In this document: positions 47,183 to 58,489 of the stretch, piece by piece | Layout of the letters: every line of letters begins with the position of its first letter | How positions within the stretch are numbered: position 1 is the stretch's first letter | DNA from: Diphasiastrum complanatum | Lineage: Eukaryota > Streptophyta > Lycopodiopsida > Lycopodiales > Lycopodiaceae | Assembly (NCBI GenBank): GCA_029204225.1 | Contig: CM055094.1 | Coordinates: forward strand, 26,670,541 to 26,734,540 | Direction: 5' to 3' | DNA length: 64,000 bases | The notes under the pieces: generated by a model | What the model saw: only the letters and a program-made list of their open reading frames with translations | The model's database searches: none | Told to the model about the DNA's origin: nothing | Program-made: the position numbers and the translations under genes

Positions 47183-48306
47183 TCTGATTGGCCGGAAGTG
47201 AAATTTAGGCCCTTTACGATGGTTTTTCCTTGATAACTTCTTACTCCTTGCACTGATTGACCTGAGATTTTGACAGTAGCTGGATCTGATGCAGATCTTT
47301 CCACTGATCTAGTCTGTGAGGGTTCTCTTGTGCGAGGGTTGGCTATGCGAGGGTTCTTTAGCTGTTTTTGCAAATAAAAAACTTGATATCTCTCAAATCT
47401 TTGGGAAGTAACTCTCTCAAGGATTACAGTAACTGGATCTGGGTCAGATCTCACTATGGAATTCTCTGCGAGAGTTAACTCTCGCAAGAAGTGAAAATTT
47501 CACTGTATGCGAGGGTTCAAAACCACTAATTTGGCTTGATCTTCACCTAATCTCTGTACTAACTCTCGCAGGCTGCATCACTGATGGAAATGGACATTCT
47601 GAATCAATTGAGAGGGTCTGCGAGAGTTCTTATTGGAAGGATTTGCTGGATCTTCAATTTTTAGTGATTTTTTAGCACTTAAATCCAATTTTCTTCTCAC
47701 TGGAATCAAACTAACTCTCGCAGGCTCTTCTGTGTCCTTGTCTCATTGAGATGGAACTTCAAAATGTTCTGCGAAAGTTCTTGCCCACTGGAACCGGAAA
47801 TTTTGGTGTCTGCGAGGGTTCACTGGTACTTTCCCGCCTTTTTTTCACTGGGAACTCTCGCACAGGCACTTAGACATCCAACTAACTCTCGCAAGCTTCT
47901 CTGTGTCCTGGTCTCGCTGAGATGGAACTTCAGAGGGGTCTGCGAGAGTTCTTATGAAGATTTGAATTTTTTTGGATTTTTTCAAGGGGTTTTTGAATTT
48001 TTTACGATTTTTCTCTGATTTTTGCAATAGGCTTGGAACTAACTCTCGCAGGCTTCTATGCAGGTCTAGGACAGTACCCTGGAGCTGTTGCCAGTCATGC
48101 AAGGGTTAATTCACACTGGTTTTGGAGATATAAAAATCTGATGAGATTTTAAGCTCTTTTTCCCTCCAAAATGCAGATTGGTGTGTGTTTTGGGTTTTTT
48201 GGCTGGTTGGTAAACAAAAAACTAACTCTAAACTCCCAAAAATCTACCTAAAACTACTCTAAAATGCAAGAAAATAGCTAAAATGCAACTAAACTAGTTA
48301 GTGGAA
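47183..48306 (-). promoter_or_regulatory. Gypsy leader with repeated inverted AACTCTCGCA motif
   Basis: This 1.1-kb leader between primer site and gag carries at least a dozen copies of AACTCTCGCA or its complement TGCGAGAGTT (or one-base variants), for example near 47331, 47508, 47563, 47621, 47714, 47811, 47864, 47886, 47941 and 48043. One is a perfect 20-bp palindrome at 47467-47486. Longer blocks around them (CTTCTCTGTGTCCTGGTCTC type) are also repeated. Both orientations alternate, so hairpins in the RNA or protein-binding sites are possible. Confidence 0.65.
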
Positions 48307-48323
48307 CCTCGGCAACGGCGCCA
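48307..48323 (-). other. Primer-binding site, tRNA-Asp type
   Basis: On the sense strand TGGCGCCGTTGCCGAGG begins one base after the 5' LTR. It is complementary to the 3' end expected for plant tRNA-Asp, with one mismatch. This primer choice is common in Athila-type elements. Confidence 0.75.
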
Positions 48324-48324
48324 C

Positions 48325-49132
48325 TGTAGGGTCGAAGATTTTGCATAGTATAGCCCTCCCGCCTGTCAACAAGGGTTAGTTCACTGGATAGGCACCTAAC
48401 TATGCATAGATGCTATTTTTAGTTAGTTTCCTACTTTGCATCTAACTCTACCTCCACTAACACTACTCACACTAACTTTACTCTTCCTAAACTAATTTCA
48501 TCATGATTTTGGGTGAAGAGAGAGGATAGAATAGAAGAGGAAGAAGAAGGAGAAGAGAAAGAGATGAGATGGAGGTTAGCTCAAATGCTCAATTTCATTG
48601 CTTATGGAAAAACCTTAACTAGCATAAACCAAAAAAAGCATGGGAAATGGAAATAACAAGCAATCACAACAAGAGCATAAGCAAGAGTGATAAACAAAAG
48701 AGGATGCTTGAGCTCTCAAAATGATAGTCTCCTCCTCTCTATTAAGCATGAAAAGTGTACAAATGGTGCCTTTTTATAAAATGGGGAAGGCCCTTGCCCC
48801 AAAATCCTATTGGCTAATATTTACAATGATCCTATCCATTCATCTTGGACCCAACTTGATCCAACGGTCCACAAAAAGTACATTGAAATTCACAAGATTC
48901 ATGTGAGTCCCAATTTGGACCCAACTCTAAAAAGTAATTTTTTAAGTTTAAAAATGACTTTGGGCCTCTAGTTTTATTTTAATACAAAGGCCCAAGTCTA
49001 TTTTATTTTATTTACACTTAAACTTGCGTGCTCATTGGGCCATGGGCTTACGCGCGCAGGATGTCATGCCCTCGCAACACATTTTATTGGTCGAATTTAT
49101 TTATTTACAATTTGTTGGGAATACCCCCAACA
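48325..49132 (-). repeat. Gypsy 5' LTR (808 bp)
   Basis: It has the same ends as the 3' LTR and matches it throughout, with scattered substitutions and a shorter GA-rich stretch (GAAGAGAAAGAGATGAG). The right flank AAGAG is the target duplication. Confidence 0.92.
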
Positions 49133-49569
49133 AAGAGTAACCTCTTTTCAGAAGGATAATTGCTGCCTTAAAAGGGCACAAACACTTAACCCTTGTTGGA
49201 TAGCAAAAGGACAACTAGTTTGTGCAACAAATCAATCAGGCAAATCCTCACCCAAAATTAGAGGTCCTGGTTCCTTGGCTTTCTAACAACCCTTAGGGCT
49301 ACAGGCTATCATGATTTTTCAAGCATCCCACCTCCTCCTTGAGTCATTTGGTATCTCTACTACATATCTCCCTTCATGTACTCATCATTATATCAGATAC
49401 ATTTTATAAAGGGCATATCTTGATTGTACATGGCAACGCTAGCTGGGGCCGATTATTGCCAGACTCATTTCATTAAGCTAGACATAGCAAGGTTCCCAGT
49501 TTTGCCACAATTTTTGGACTCGAGATTATCACACAGCCTCAAAAAAAAAAAAATTGACATTGGGCTAGA

Positions 49570-50323
49570 TCCGTGTTTCATCACATCAGTTGGCTATTGA
49601 GATTGGGAGGTTGCATGGTATCTCGAGAGGAATGGATATGCCGATTATGCTCTTTGGGGGAGGTGGAGTCCGAGGAACATTTTATTTTCAGATGCCCGAT
49701 GTACTATAAGATCATAGGGAGAGACCACTACTTGTTTCGCGACATGCCCACATTCCTGCTGTGCTGCACTTATGATGCGAGAGATACTCTTGTTACGATG
49801 AGATATATGCTAGGCAGCTCACTAGATTGATCCCAACTCTCAGCCTTAGATTACCTCTTTCTTCTCCAGGAGAAGACACTGGGACCCAGAGTTCGATGAT
49901 GAGATGGACGATGATACAAATATTTACAAAGATCAGAGATAGCGTACCATTCATAGTCATGTCGTCGATCGAGCTATCCGTCCTACCATGAGGAGACATA
50001 CTTCTCATCCTCTTAGACGATGTTTGCAACCACCAAAGTTACCTCATGTCACAGCTCGCATCACATCCTTCTTCCTCAGCAGCAGATCATAATGATATTG
50101 ATATTGAGATTCGTATACCTCACTTTGTATCTTTGTATCTTTGTATCTTTAGCAACATTATACTCATTTTAGTTCATAGTATTTAGTTATGTTGTTTTCT
50201 TTTGCTATGATATTGGAGACGTTTTCACACGCTCCTACTATACCACACATTTGACATGTATATTTACTAGTCTTATATGCCTTTTGGCATGGAAAAGACA
50301 ATAATAAAGCTCTCTCTCTCTCT
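49570..50323 (+). pseudogene. LINE 3' fragment with zinc-finger end and (TC)n tail
   Basis: The plus strand encodes CRLCSLGEVESEEHFIFRCP, the Cys/His motif found at the C-terminus of plant LINE reverse transcriptases, followed by YYKIIGRDHYLF and a stop. The untranslated end contains TTGGAGACGTTTTCACACGC, TATGCCTTTTGGCATGG and AATAAAGC(TC)n. It is 5'-truncated. Confidence 0.75.
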
Positions 50324-51240
50324 ACGTCATCACATTCTATGGCTGCTGATGTTGCAACTGCTCACTGATGCCATGGCTAGGCTTGACCAACACCTCACCT
50401 GAATATATCGTTTGTCCTGCCTTTTTTCACCATGACTTATGATCCCATCGCTACCCCTAAGCACTCTTTAGAAGCGACTAGTGGAGCGATGGGTGACAGC
50501 GACTCTCTGCTGCCATCACCTATGTGGAATGAAAAAGGTCAGGCAGCGTTGCCTGCCATGCAATTACCAAAGTTTTCTATTCATGTGGCAGTGCTGCTGC
50601 CCAGGCAAGCAGTACTGCTTGCCTGCTTAGGAAATGGCAGTGCTTCTGCCTTTTTCTGTTGAATGGACAGTGGACACAATTCAAACCTGTTAGTTGCATT
50701 CCATTGTGCAACTTCCAACTTCCTCCTAACAATGAATATTGTAATTTATGATTTATCGATGTGGCATGATACATCATCGTTGATCAAAGAGTCAAGACTG
50801 AAGTGACCAAACATCCATCAATGATCACACATATCAAAATGAGCTGAATTGTTAATGGAAAATGCTGAATCCAGATGTCATGCATGAGTCAACTGTCATA
50901 ATAATGTACTAGAGGAATCTAGGTGAGATATCGAGTCTCGATCCCCCATGGCTTTGCAATTTTGCGGCATTGTTACTAGTGACTTGCACAACATTTTGAG
51001 GTCCCATGTCCTTGATTGCTTGCACAATGTGTGAGTAGACGTACTCAACTATAACAAATTGCAATGAGCTTTGAGCATCAAATTTCAATGTGTAACATGT
51101 AACATTTTTAAAATCCTAGTTTCTAATTGAGCATTGAATCTTGAGCAATGTGTCACGAGTATCAAAATAATTAAAATTCTAATTAACAATGAGCAATGAG
51201 CATTGAAATCCAACATGTCATGAACTCGTTACTCACCTGA
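50324..51240. other. Intron stretch, only a weak palindromic segment
   Basis: No coding domain is recognised. A GGCAG/CTGCC-rich segment at about 50537-50660 (GGCAGTGCTGCTGCC ... GGCAGTGCTTCTGCC) resembles a short inverted repeat and might be a small MITE. No target duplication was identified. Confidence 0.4.
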
Positions 51241-51244
51241 AACA

Positions 51245-52080
51245 ATGGTGCTAGGTGCGGATGTATTGATGGCTCTCAAGAACATGGTGCACACATTGAA
51301 AGACATTAGAATATTAAGGATGTGTCACCTCCTCTTGTCACTCGAACCACTAGTCATGATGGTGCACTCGAATTGTTTGCATGATTCACGAACAAGCTCC
51401 AGTTCTTTGGTTACATCTCGAACCTCCCTCATCAAATGCGTGGTGTGTAAGGACTCCACGCTAGGTTCATGGTATTTGGCCCCTATCATGGCAACTCTCT
51501 CTACCATATCCCCCCAAGCAGAAGTCTTTGCTAAATGGAAGGAGAGGTTACATCGATGAAAGAGTTTTTTGATAGCCACATCTGCCTTGGTCTTGTTGTC
51601 ACCCTGAAATGACTGCACACAATATTCTCTACTAGTAATAGCACCTTTGTGAGGGGCTCTAGAAGTAGAGGGGCCAGCTACATATACATGTGGTGTAGAT
51701 GTGCTGGCCATTGCCTCTGTCTCACCCTGAGTTGAGGTGGATGCATGATGCCTAGCAGCTGATCCTATTGCAACAAACATTTAATCAAGTGACAATGCAA
51801 ATTCATCATCCACATTGCAAAATTCAAATCTTAAACGCAAAAATTTAAAGAATCAGGTCTAAAGTGTACGATGCTCGGATGCAATGCCAGTTGGAGGAAT
51901 GATCTCCTCTTTCTGAATAGCTCCTGGTCTCGCAATCTTGCTCGAGAACCCTGCGCTCAAGCCTCAAATATGCATTGGACCACCTGTGTAGTTCACATGG
52001 CAATAATTGCACGTCCATCGTTTTGTGCTCGAGCTACTGTATGCCGAAGCTACTGTGACATGATCTCATACAAAATCTCT
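51245..52080 (-). pseudogene. Fourth hAT relic (BED and DUF659 fragments)
   Basis: Near 52025 the minus strand reads RWTCNYCHVNYTGGPMHI, a BED-type finger start. From 51780 it reads AIKKLFHRCNLSFHLAKTSA ... LVRESCKQFECTIMTSGSSD, the beginning of DUF659, in which GSSD stands where DGWTD is expected. The catalytic and dimerisation parts are lost. A linker with STSTPHVYVAGPSTS separates them. Termini were not found. Confidence 0.7.
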
Positions 52081-52093
52081 GGTTCTCACTGTG

Positions 52094-52174
52094 ACTCCCA
52101 ACTCCCAACTCCCAACTCCTAAGTTATAACTCCTAACTCCTAACTTCTAACTTCTAACTTCTAACTTCTAACAC
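52094..52174. repeat. Short tandem heptamer-like repeats
   Basis: Runs of CCCAACT, CTCCTAA and TTCTAAC units follow one another. They superficially resemble telomere-like CTAA repeats but are too irregular for one. Confidence 0.7.
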
Positions 52175-52739
52175 TCATCTCACCTTTATCACCTAACACT
52201 AAACTCTAGCACTCCTACCAACTCTACAAACTAAAACTAAATCTGCCCACATGCGCCTTACCTAGATTGTAATGCCGCCTCCTCGGCTATTCTCTCTCTT
52301 GACTCCTAGATCTATCTCCTTCATTTACCTAATACTACTAAACATCTAACTCCTTGTAACTCCTATTGTAATTTCTCTCCTTCTTCAAAGTGCATTCAAC
52401 ATTAACCTAACACTAACCTTCCCCTTATATTATCTCTCCAATAATCAGCATTGAAAAATTAAGATTTATTTCCTCTCTCCTCTTTCCTCTCTCATCTCTC
52501 TTCTCTCCTCCCTTTTCTCTTCTCGTTTCTCCTCTCAAGTTTTTCCTCTCTCTTGTTCTCTTTCTCTTGAAAGAGGAACAAAAGCCATTTGAAAGAAACG
52601 AGATTGGCATCGGGGGCCCACCATAAATAAAAAATTTATAGTCTCGATTCTTTCCAATTCGAATTAGGACCGATCGATTCTTTGACAAAGCGCAATTCAT
52701 GGAAATACTAGTAGAGACACGGAAATTACATGCCTTTGG

Positions 52740-54535
52740 TTAGGACAGTTTCAGGGCACAACATTCCACCATGATCATGTGTTGAGGCCAGGTCCAGACG
52801 TGAGAGAGTTTACTGATGTTTTGTGTATTTCCGGAAAGCTTTTGACTCAGTTCCGCAACACATGCTAATCCATAGGTTGAGGGATCTTGGTTTTTCTACT
52901 GATACCATATGGGCTGTCATGGCATTGTTTGGGCAAGTTTGGGGATGCTTCAATTAGGAGGAGGGTTTCGTTGAGAGAGTTAGGAGTACTATTGGCTTCA
53001 ACAATGTTCCCTCTTCTCCATACTTTTTGGTTTGTACATTGATGACCTTGAGAAAGCCATCAACCAGGATGGTGGTCTTGGATGCAGGCTATACTTTTCG
53101 GTTTGTACATTGATGACCTTGAGAAAGCCATCAAGCAGGACGGTGGTCTTGGATGCAGGCTATACTTTTCGGTTTGTACATTGATGACCTTGAGAAAGCC
53201 ATCAACCAGGATGGTGGTCTTGGATGCAGGCTTGGTGAAATATTCATGTTCATGCTACTTGATGCTAATGATGTGGCATTGATTTCTTACTCTAGTGAGG
53301 CTTGTAGCGGCATTTGGATTACAAGTTTTTGGGGATTTATTTGGTTTGACTGTGCATGCCAGGTCATTATGAATCTTAGTACGTTGAGGACCTTTATGCA
53401 ACGATAGGTGGTTACTCTAGGAGGACAACCACTAGCCTTGGTACCCTCTTATACTTATTTGGGGACATCCTTCATTGGGCCAGCTCTCAGTATGAGACAG
53501 GCCACCACAGCTAGATTGCAGAAGGCTATGCTTCTTTTGTTAGTCTTTATCGGTACTCTCAGGCTTCTCGTCTCTTATGTACATATGACATTGCTACCTT
53601 GGATTACCAAAGGGATCTTATTAGTATATCAAAGGGGTTATTTATTATGCATATTCCCGAGTGGCCATTGTCATGGGGTCAAACCGATTTCTACCGTTCT
53701 AGTTTCCTAAAGCTAAATATTGCCAGAGTCCCAGTTTTACCTTGTTACTTGAACATTGGACTCTCAAATTGCCTCTGGTTTACATTGGAGCAATTCCGAG
53801 TTTCCTCCCATTAGTTGGATGCGGAGATGGTTCGCTTCCAGGGCATTCCTCACATGAGCAGACTTTGCTAGGTATGCACATTGGGGAGTTGGAGTTAGAG
53901 GAGCATTTCTTATTTAGATGCCTTGTTTAGTATGAGATTAGGGGATGCTTCTTTTTCGTGATTCTGCAGTCACACTTTGTTCATTTATTTCATATGTAGA
54001 CCCTCGATGTGTGGCCCTGATGTTGCGCAAGATGTTCCTGCTTCGTAGAAATATATGTCAGAGGGATTAGTATGGACACCAGGACTTCTAGTAGACCCAG
54101 ATTACCTCCTTTTTCTTGAGTCGTCGCTCCACAATGTGCCTTGAAGCTGAGACATTGTTAAAGGATGAGCCAAATATCCCTTCTAGAGACCTCATCGGGA
54201 CCGACAACAGTGTCTCTTCAAGACCTACATCGTCATCTATCCTTGCTTTCTTCAACAGGGGTCCATTGTGATATTGTGATATGATATCTATTTTAAAACT
54301 CTGCATTGTTGTTGTACAGCTCTAGTTATATTGTAGTCCTTTGTATCATTGTTCAAATATATCATTCACGAGACTAGAGTAGAATTCTGTCTAGTTTTGC
54401 TATTTTTGTCTTTTAATTTAGTAGTTGTTTGCTTTTGGAGATATTTATATGTTCCTTTTAGAATTTATCATATTTGAGATGTACTTGGTCTTATGTGCCT
54501 TTTGGCAGTGAAAGACATTAATTCTTTCTTCTTTC
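52740..54535 (+). pseudogene. LINE reverse transcriptase to 3' end
   Basis: RT begins about 52815 with YFRKAFDSVPQHMLIHRLRD, continues to FGLYIDDLEKAI (53021 on) and LLDANDVALIS, where DAND stands for the usual YADD box. It then shows SYTYLGTSFIGPALSMRQAT (53450 on) and LEEHFLFRCLV near 53900. The end has a diverged tail (TTATGTGCCTTTTGGCAGTG, GACATTAATTCTTTC). A 71-bp triplication and many stops make it a relic. The missing 5' part includes the endonuclease. Confidence 0.78.
53021..53233 (+). repeat. 71-bp tandem triplication inside the LINE RT
   Basis: Three consecutive 71-bp units start at 53021, 53092 and 53163, each beginning TACTTTT(C/T)GGTTTGTACA and encoding FGLYIDDLEKAI. Units differ at only a few bases. 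Seventy-one is not a multiple of three, so the frame changes at each junction. Confidence 0.92.
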
Positions 54536-54948
54536 AGTCAAATCAATATTGAAGAGGTCTTTAATGTTACGTTATAACACTAAGCATTGCATCCATTGAT
54601 CTGATTCTAAGGTTTGATCACTAACGGCGTCTTGCTATCGCAGATTAGGTATCTAATAGCTCTTCGAATTTCAATGTTCTTAAGCTGTAACTTATAACAT
54701 TGAGCACCATATGTGATTCAGGAATCAACAATCAAGAAACATAAGCTACGAGACCTTATTGATTTTACACTATAAGTGGTGTAATTGCATCCTAAACCTT
54801 AAATCAACACTTTCTTTAACTAACACGAGGTCACAAATTAAACTAACAAAAAAAAGAAAAACTTCAAAACAATTCGACTGTTTGAACTTGACTAGGCAGT
54901 ATCTTACCCAATTCAAATAAATGAATAAGTTGATTTGGACCCACCAAT

Positions 54949-55587
54949 CATAGTTGCACAGAATCGCGTTTCTGGGAGGAGACGTTTCGGAAACCGCGTT
55001 TCTCCTCCCAGAATCGCAAAAAAGAATTTTTTTTTTTTTTTTTTTTGGAAAAATAGCTTGTGGCTGAAATTTTTTTAGGGGATCAATGGTCAAACGAGCG
55101 TTTTGCCTCTCAGAAGTGCAGTAGATGGGGCACAAACAGATCTTATTTTCAATAGCTATTTGGTTGTTATTTGCTCTGGTTTTCAATAAATGCTCAGGGG
55201 GTTCGGGGGGCGGTAGCCCCCCGGTGGGGGGTTTGGGGGGCAACGCCCCCCAACGGCCCCGACGGTAAGACCTTTTCATGACTTGGCCTTCCACAGCCTG
55301 AGCGAAAACACACTTACTGGGACCATCTGTGATCGTAACAGACATGCTAGAGTTTAGTTTTGAATTTTATCCTTCACAGAACCCAACATGGATTAATGGA
55401 CCTGAACTGGACCATCCTGCACCCGAAACAGTCGGCAAATTACATAGTAATTATACTCTTAATTACAGCTTATATCTGATACCCATATTGCCCAAAAAAA
55501 AAACCCAATTTTTTTTTTTAAAAAAAACGTTTCTGGAATTTTTTCAAAAATTTCCGAAACGCGTTTCAGAATCGCAGTGCAACTATG
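54949..55587. mobile_element. Non-autonomous hAT element (MITE), 639 bp
   Basis: A perfect 8-bp duplication CCACCAAT flanks it (54941-54948 and 55588-55595). Ends read inward are CATAGTTGCACAGAATCGCG and CATAGTTGCACTGCGATTCT, a 10-11 base inverted repeat. Subterminal CGTTTC and GAATCGC motifs and oligo(T)/oligo(A) tracts follow. The centre (55197-55265) is a very G/C-rich stem-like block. There is no coding sequence of its own. The right flank repeats TTGATTTGGACCCACCAAT, so the target was already a short tandem repeat. Confidence 0.85.
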
Positions 55588-56252
55588 CCACCAATTAAGT
55601 TGATTTGGACCCACCAATTTAAACACAAAATAAAGCATCGGTCGCACATGTCTAAATCTTGTTAGACAATCTCATGGGGGTTGTTCTCTGTGACACATGT
55701 GAACCTACTTAGGCCTGATGGCTAAATATAACAACTATCCATCACAGTTGCTTACAATCGGCTAGCCCTCTAGTGATATGTTGATTTGGGATCGCGTTAG
55801 TTTAGGGAATGAGGCCTAACATGTATTCTTAATTCCTATCAATAAAGCGTGCAAGTTTCATAGAAATTTTTTGATTAACTAATAGCTCCACAAGATCAAC
55901 ATAAGTGTTTTTTTCTAGAACATTTCAAATATTAACATAGTTACTTTGTCGTGACAAGTTCCATTTATTGCTTGTTTCATATGCTCATCCTTTTCTTTTA
56001 CAGTGGTCATAAAATAAATTTATTGGTCCTCCTTGCCTAAGTTTCGTTTGAGTAGTTTCTATGCTTTTGTCTTATCAAGGCTTTTGTTTGAGAGGACGTT
56101 CACAAAGATTTCTTGGATGCTTGTTTCCTTTGACTGATGGTCAACTTGAAAAATATAGTAGCTTTATGAGGCATTTGAGCAATCTATTAAGTTGGTATTT
56201 TTTCAAATATGGACATGCTCCAAAATCTATGCTTGTGTAACTCAATATGCAG

Positions 56253-56336
56253 GAATGGTTGCAAAAGACCATAGAGAAAGTTGATGGGGTGTTGTTGGAT
56301 GTATGCCGAAAGTTTGATGCAAAACGTTATCTTACA
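56253..56336 (+). CDS. VPS50: VPS50/syndetin-like gene, internal exon
   Basis: The acceptor is AATATGCAG and the donor ACA|GTAAGT. The 28 codons read EWLQKTIEKVDGVLLDVCRK then FDAKRYLT, phase 0 at both ends. They continue the preceding exon's SAIQDMNHNIE at the place where the family has a W.....L.K.D..LL.VC..F pattern. The intron before it is about 19.9 kb and contains the gypsy element. Confidence 0.88.
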
Positions 56337-58106
56337 GTAAGTGGTACAAGCGTTTCTTGATGAATTTCTAAACTTTATTTTCTCTCTAGTAGTATATACT
56401 TTGGTAGCAAGAGTAAAGACATGGTACCTAATAAGCTTTCATGGTATATGCTCTACTTTGTAAAGCTTTTAAGTTATTATCATATTTTTCAAACAATGTA
56501 GCTGTGGAGAGTGTTGAAAGTTAAAGTTTGAACTTCATTTGTGTATTCAGTTTGGTGTTTCAAAAACCTTTATCTTTTTACCCATAAGGAGGTTCAAAAT
56601 GTATCAAACTTCATGTAAGGGTTTGAAACATTCCAAAACATGCAAAGATAGGGTTTTCCCGCCAAAAATCATAACGACTTGTAAGTGTCTAATTCCACTG
56701 TGTCTATGCTCTAAATGATATAGTGTGCTTGGAGCATCATACTCCATAGGCTACATGATACTTTACCAACACATCGTATGAGGTCATACATAAAACAAAT
56801 TGTTGATCAAAGATCAATCTTCAACTGATACCTTGAAAGCAATGAAAAATGGGTTGTAATGCAGGTCCTCCCACAAAGACACTGTCCATGGACTTGTATC
56901 CAAAAGGCTCGACTATCACAATTGCAAAATGAAGTCCCATGCAAGAGTATTTGTAGTCCTAAATGTTGATTAGGAATCTCTAGATTCACTTCGCTAAATA
57001 CTGAATCAGGTGATGATTTGATAGTTTTGTAGTTGCAGCTGAAAGATACTAGCAAGCATAAAAGCCAACAACCTTGGACCTGTAGGCATCTCGATGATAC
57101 AGGCCTTATGAGGGCCAATGGTGTTGTAGAGGACTTACATGAAAGATCACCACAAGTAAATGTAGTAGAAAATCGTAGCATGACTCATCTTCCCATTAAC
57201 GTGACAAAGAGCATAAGTCATAGGATCCAATTTCGCTGTCGCTGAACAACCAATGCCTAGCAGACCTATGCTTGTTGGCCTATCGAAACTCTATATATTG
57301 GTGATGCTTATTTATAGAAGTTTTGTACTATTCTATTTTCCAGTAATGAGCTTGAGCTGGATACAAGAGTTCGAGGAATCGTATGTGGAAATGTGGAAAA
57401 ATTGGAATACCGGGAAATGACGACATCAATATGCCAATGAAATAGGTGTCATACAACTTTTATTGCATACGGAATTGTTCTAACTATATTTTACCAAACA
57501 AGAAAGGTGATCTAATGTGACAAATTTGTTGAAATAATCTCCAAAATATTGCTAAGAAGTTTAGGTTTCTCATGAATATTAAATTTGTAGGATCGTCATC
57601 AGCTCTTTTCAAAAAGTAGAACATGGTGCTTTTATTTGCAAAATTGAACCTGGGCAAGCCATGAAGTTGGAAGATGTTCGGAACTTAATTATAGATATTG
57701 ACATCAAATGAACTATAGATAGGTCAAACAACATTCACAAAGCATTCTTCAACAAGAAAACATTATGAGTGTCAATGGCTGCAAATATCTTAGGCAGGTC
57801 TCCATAAAATAAATAACTCCCCTACAAGAAGCTTAGGACATTAAACTCAACAAATTCAGAAACCGTAATCTTTGGCGCTTATTCAAATTTTATACCAATT
57901 TAGCAAATGTCTAGAAGATTCCAAATTCCTCCTGCGTGTGGGTCACCCAATTTAGTGTTAAGTAGTGTTTATTCATTATCATAGACTTATCAAAGTAAAC
58001 AGGGGTCTAACCCAAAATTCAATATTGTAAAATAATTGCAAGTCCCTTGAGTAGGTGATTCTCTTGAGTTAGCTCTCCGAGAAAACTCATTATCTTATGT
58101 ATATTC
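56337..58106. other. Intron stretch, no recognised element
   Basis: About 1.8 kb of AT-rich intron. A 124-codon minus-strand frame (57181-56807) is open but matches no family I recognise and lacks splice or domain support. The last eight bases, GTATATTC, are the duplication of the next small insertion. Confidence 0.5.
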
Positions 58107-58282
58107 CTAAGGAAGCGGATGGCGGACGCGAACGTGCTAGGGGTGCGTCCGCGTCCTTGGACGTGTCCGTTTTTTTTTTTGGTTTTTTTTTTGTTAAAAA
58201 ATAAATAAAAAATTGGACGCGTCCGACCAGGTCCGGACGCCGGACGCGGACGTGGAATGTCCGGCCCGGACCCTCATGTCTG
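58107..58282. mobile_element. Small MITE-like insertion (176 bp) with 8-bp duplication
   Basis: GTATATTC lies on both sides (58099-58106 and 58283-58290). The body holds GGACGCG, GTCCGCGTCC and GGACGCGTCC palindromic motifs around an oligo(T) core, the same design as the other hAT elements here. Terminal repeats are poor (CTAAGG and CAGACA read inward), so the hAT call rests on the 8-bp duplication and layout. Confidence 0.6.
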
Positions 58283-58489
58283 GTATATTCTTAACGAATC
58301 CCCCGGATTAGGTGTCACCGCTCAGATAAAGTTGGTCATCTAGGTCTAGGACGTGTAATAGGATTGCCTTGAAGAGAAACAACGGCCCATCTGTTGGCAC
58401 ACTGTGGGGCAGAATAACCCTAAAAAGAACACAAACCTCTACATTTGCGAACGAAGAAACCAGTGGCTGTATTTTTCGTACGCATGTAT

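Larger units (their letters stand above)
37871..49132 (-). mobile_element. Full-length Ty3/gypsy retrotransposon (Athila/Tat-like), 11.26 kb
   Basis: Two LTRs (37871-38684 and 48325-49132) with TG...CA ends are flanked by the perfect 5-bp duplication AAGAG (37866-37870 and 49133-49137). On the minus strand the order is 5' LTR, tRNA-Asp-type primer site, long leader, gag, zinc knuckles, protease, RT, RNase H, integrase, a long extra coding region and 3' LTR. The LTRs differ by scattered substitutions and a small indel in a GA-rich stretch, so the insertion is not very recent. Coding frames contain several stops and frameshifts. No clear polypurine tract precedes the 3' LTR (sense GGCCGTGGGTCC). 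Confidence 0.9.

Noticed and set aside
50537-50660. Small MITE with GGCAG/CTGCC inverted motifs
   Set aside because: No target duplication or clear terminal inverted repeat could be found.
52094-52174. Interstitial telomere repeat
   Set aside because: Units vary between CCCAACT, CTCCTAA and TTCTAAC and do not form TTTAGGG/CCCTAAA arrays.
52560-52720. Possible organelle-derived insertion near the C/T-rich block
   Set aside because: The sequence style (TCTTTCCAATTCGAATTAGG) is suggestive, but I could not match it to a specific plastid or mitochondrial gene.
56807-57181. 124-codon minus-strand gene
   Set aside because: There is no domain, splice context or similarity to other parts of the window; it is probably a chance frame.
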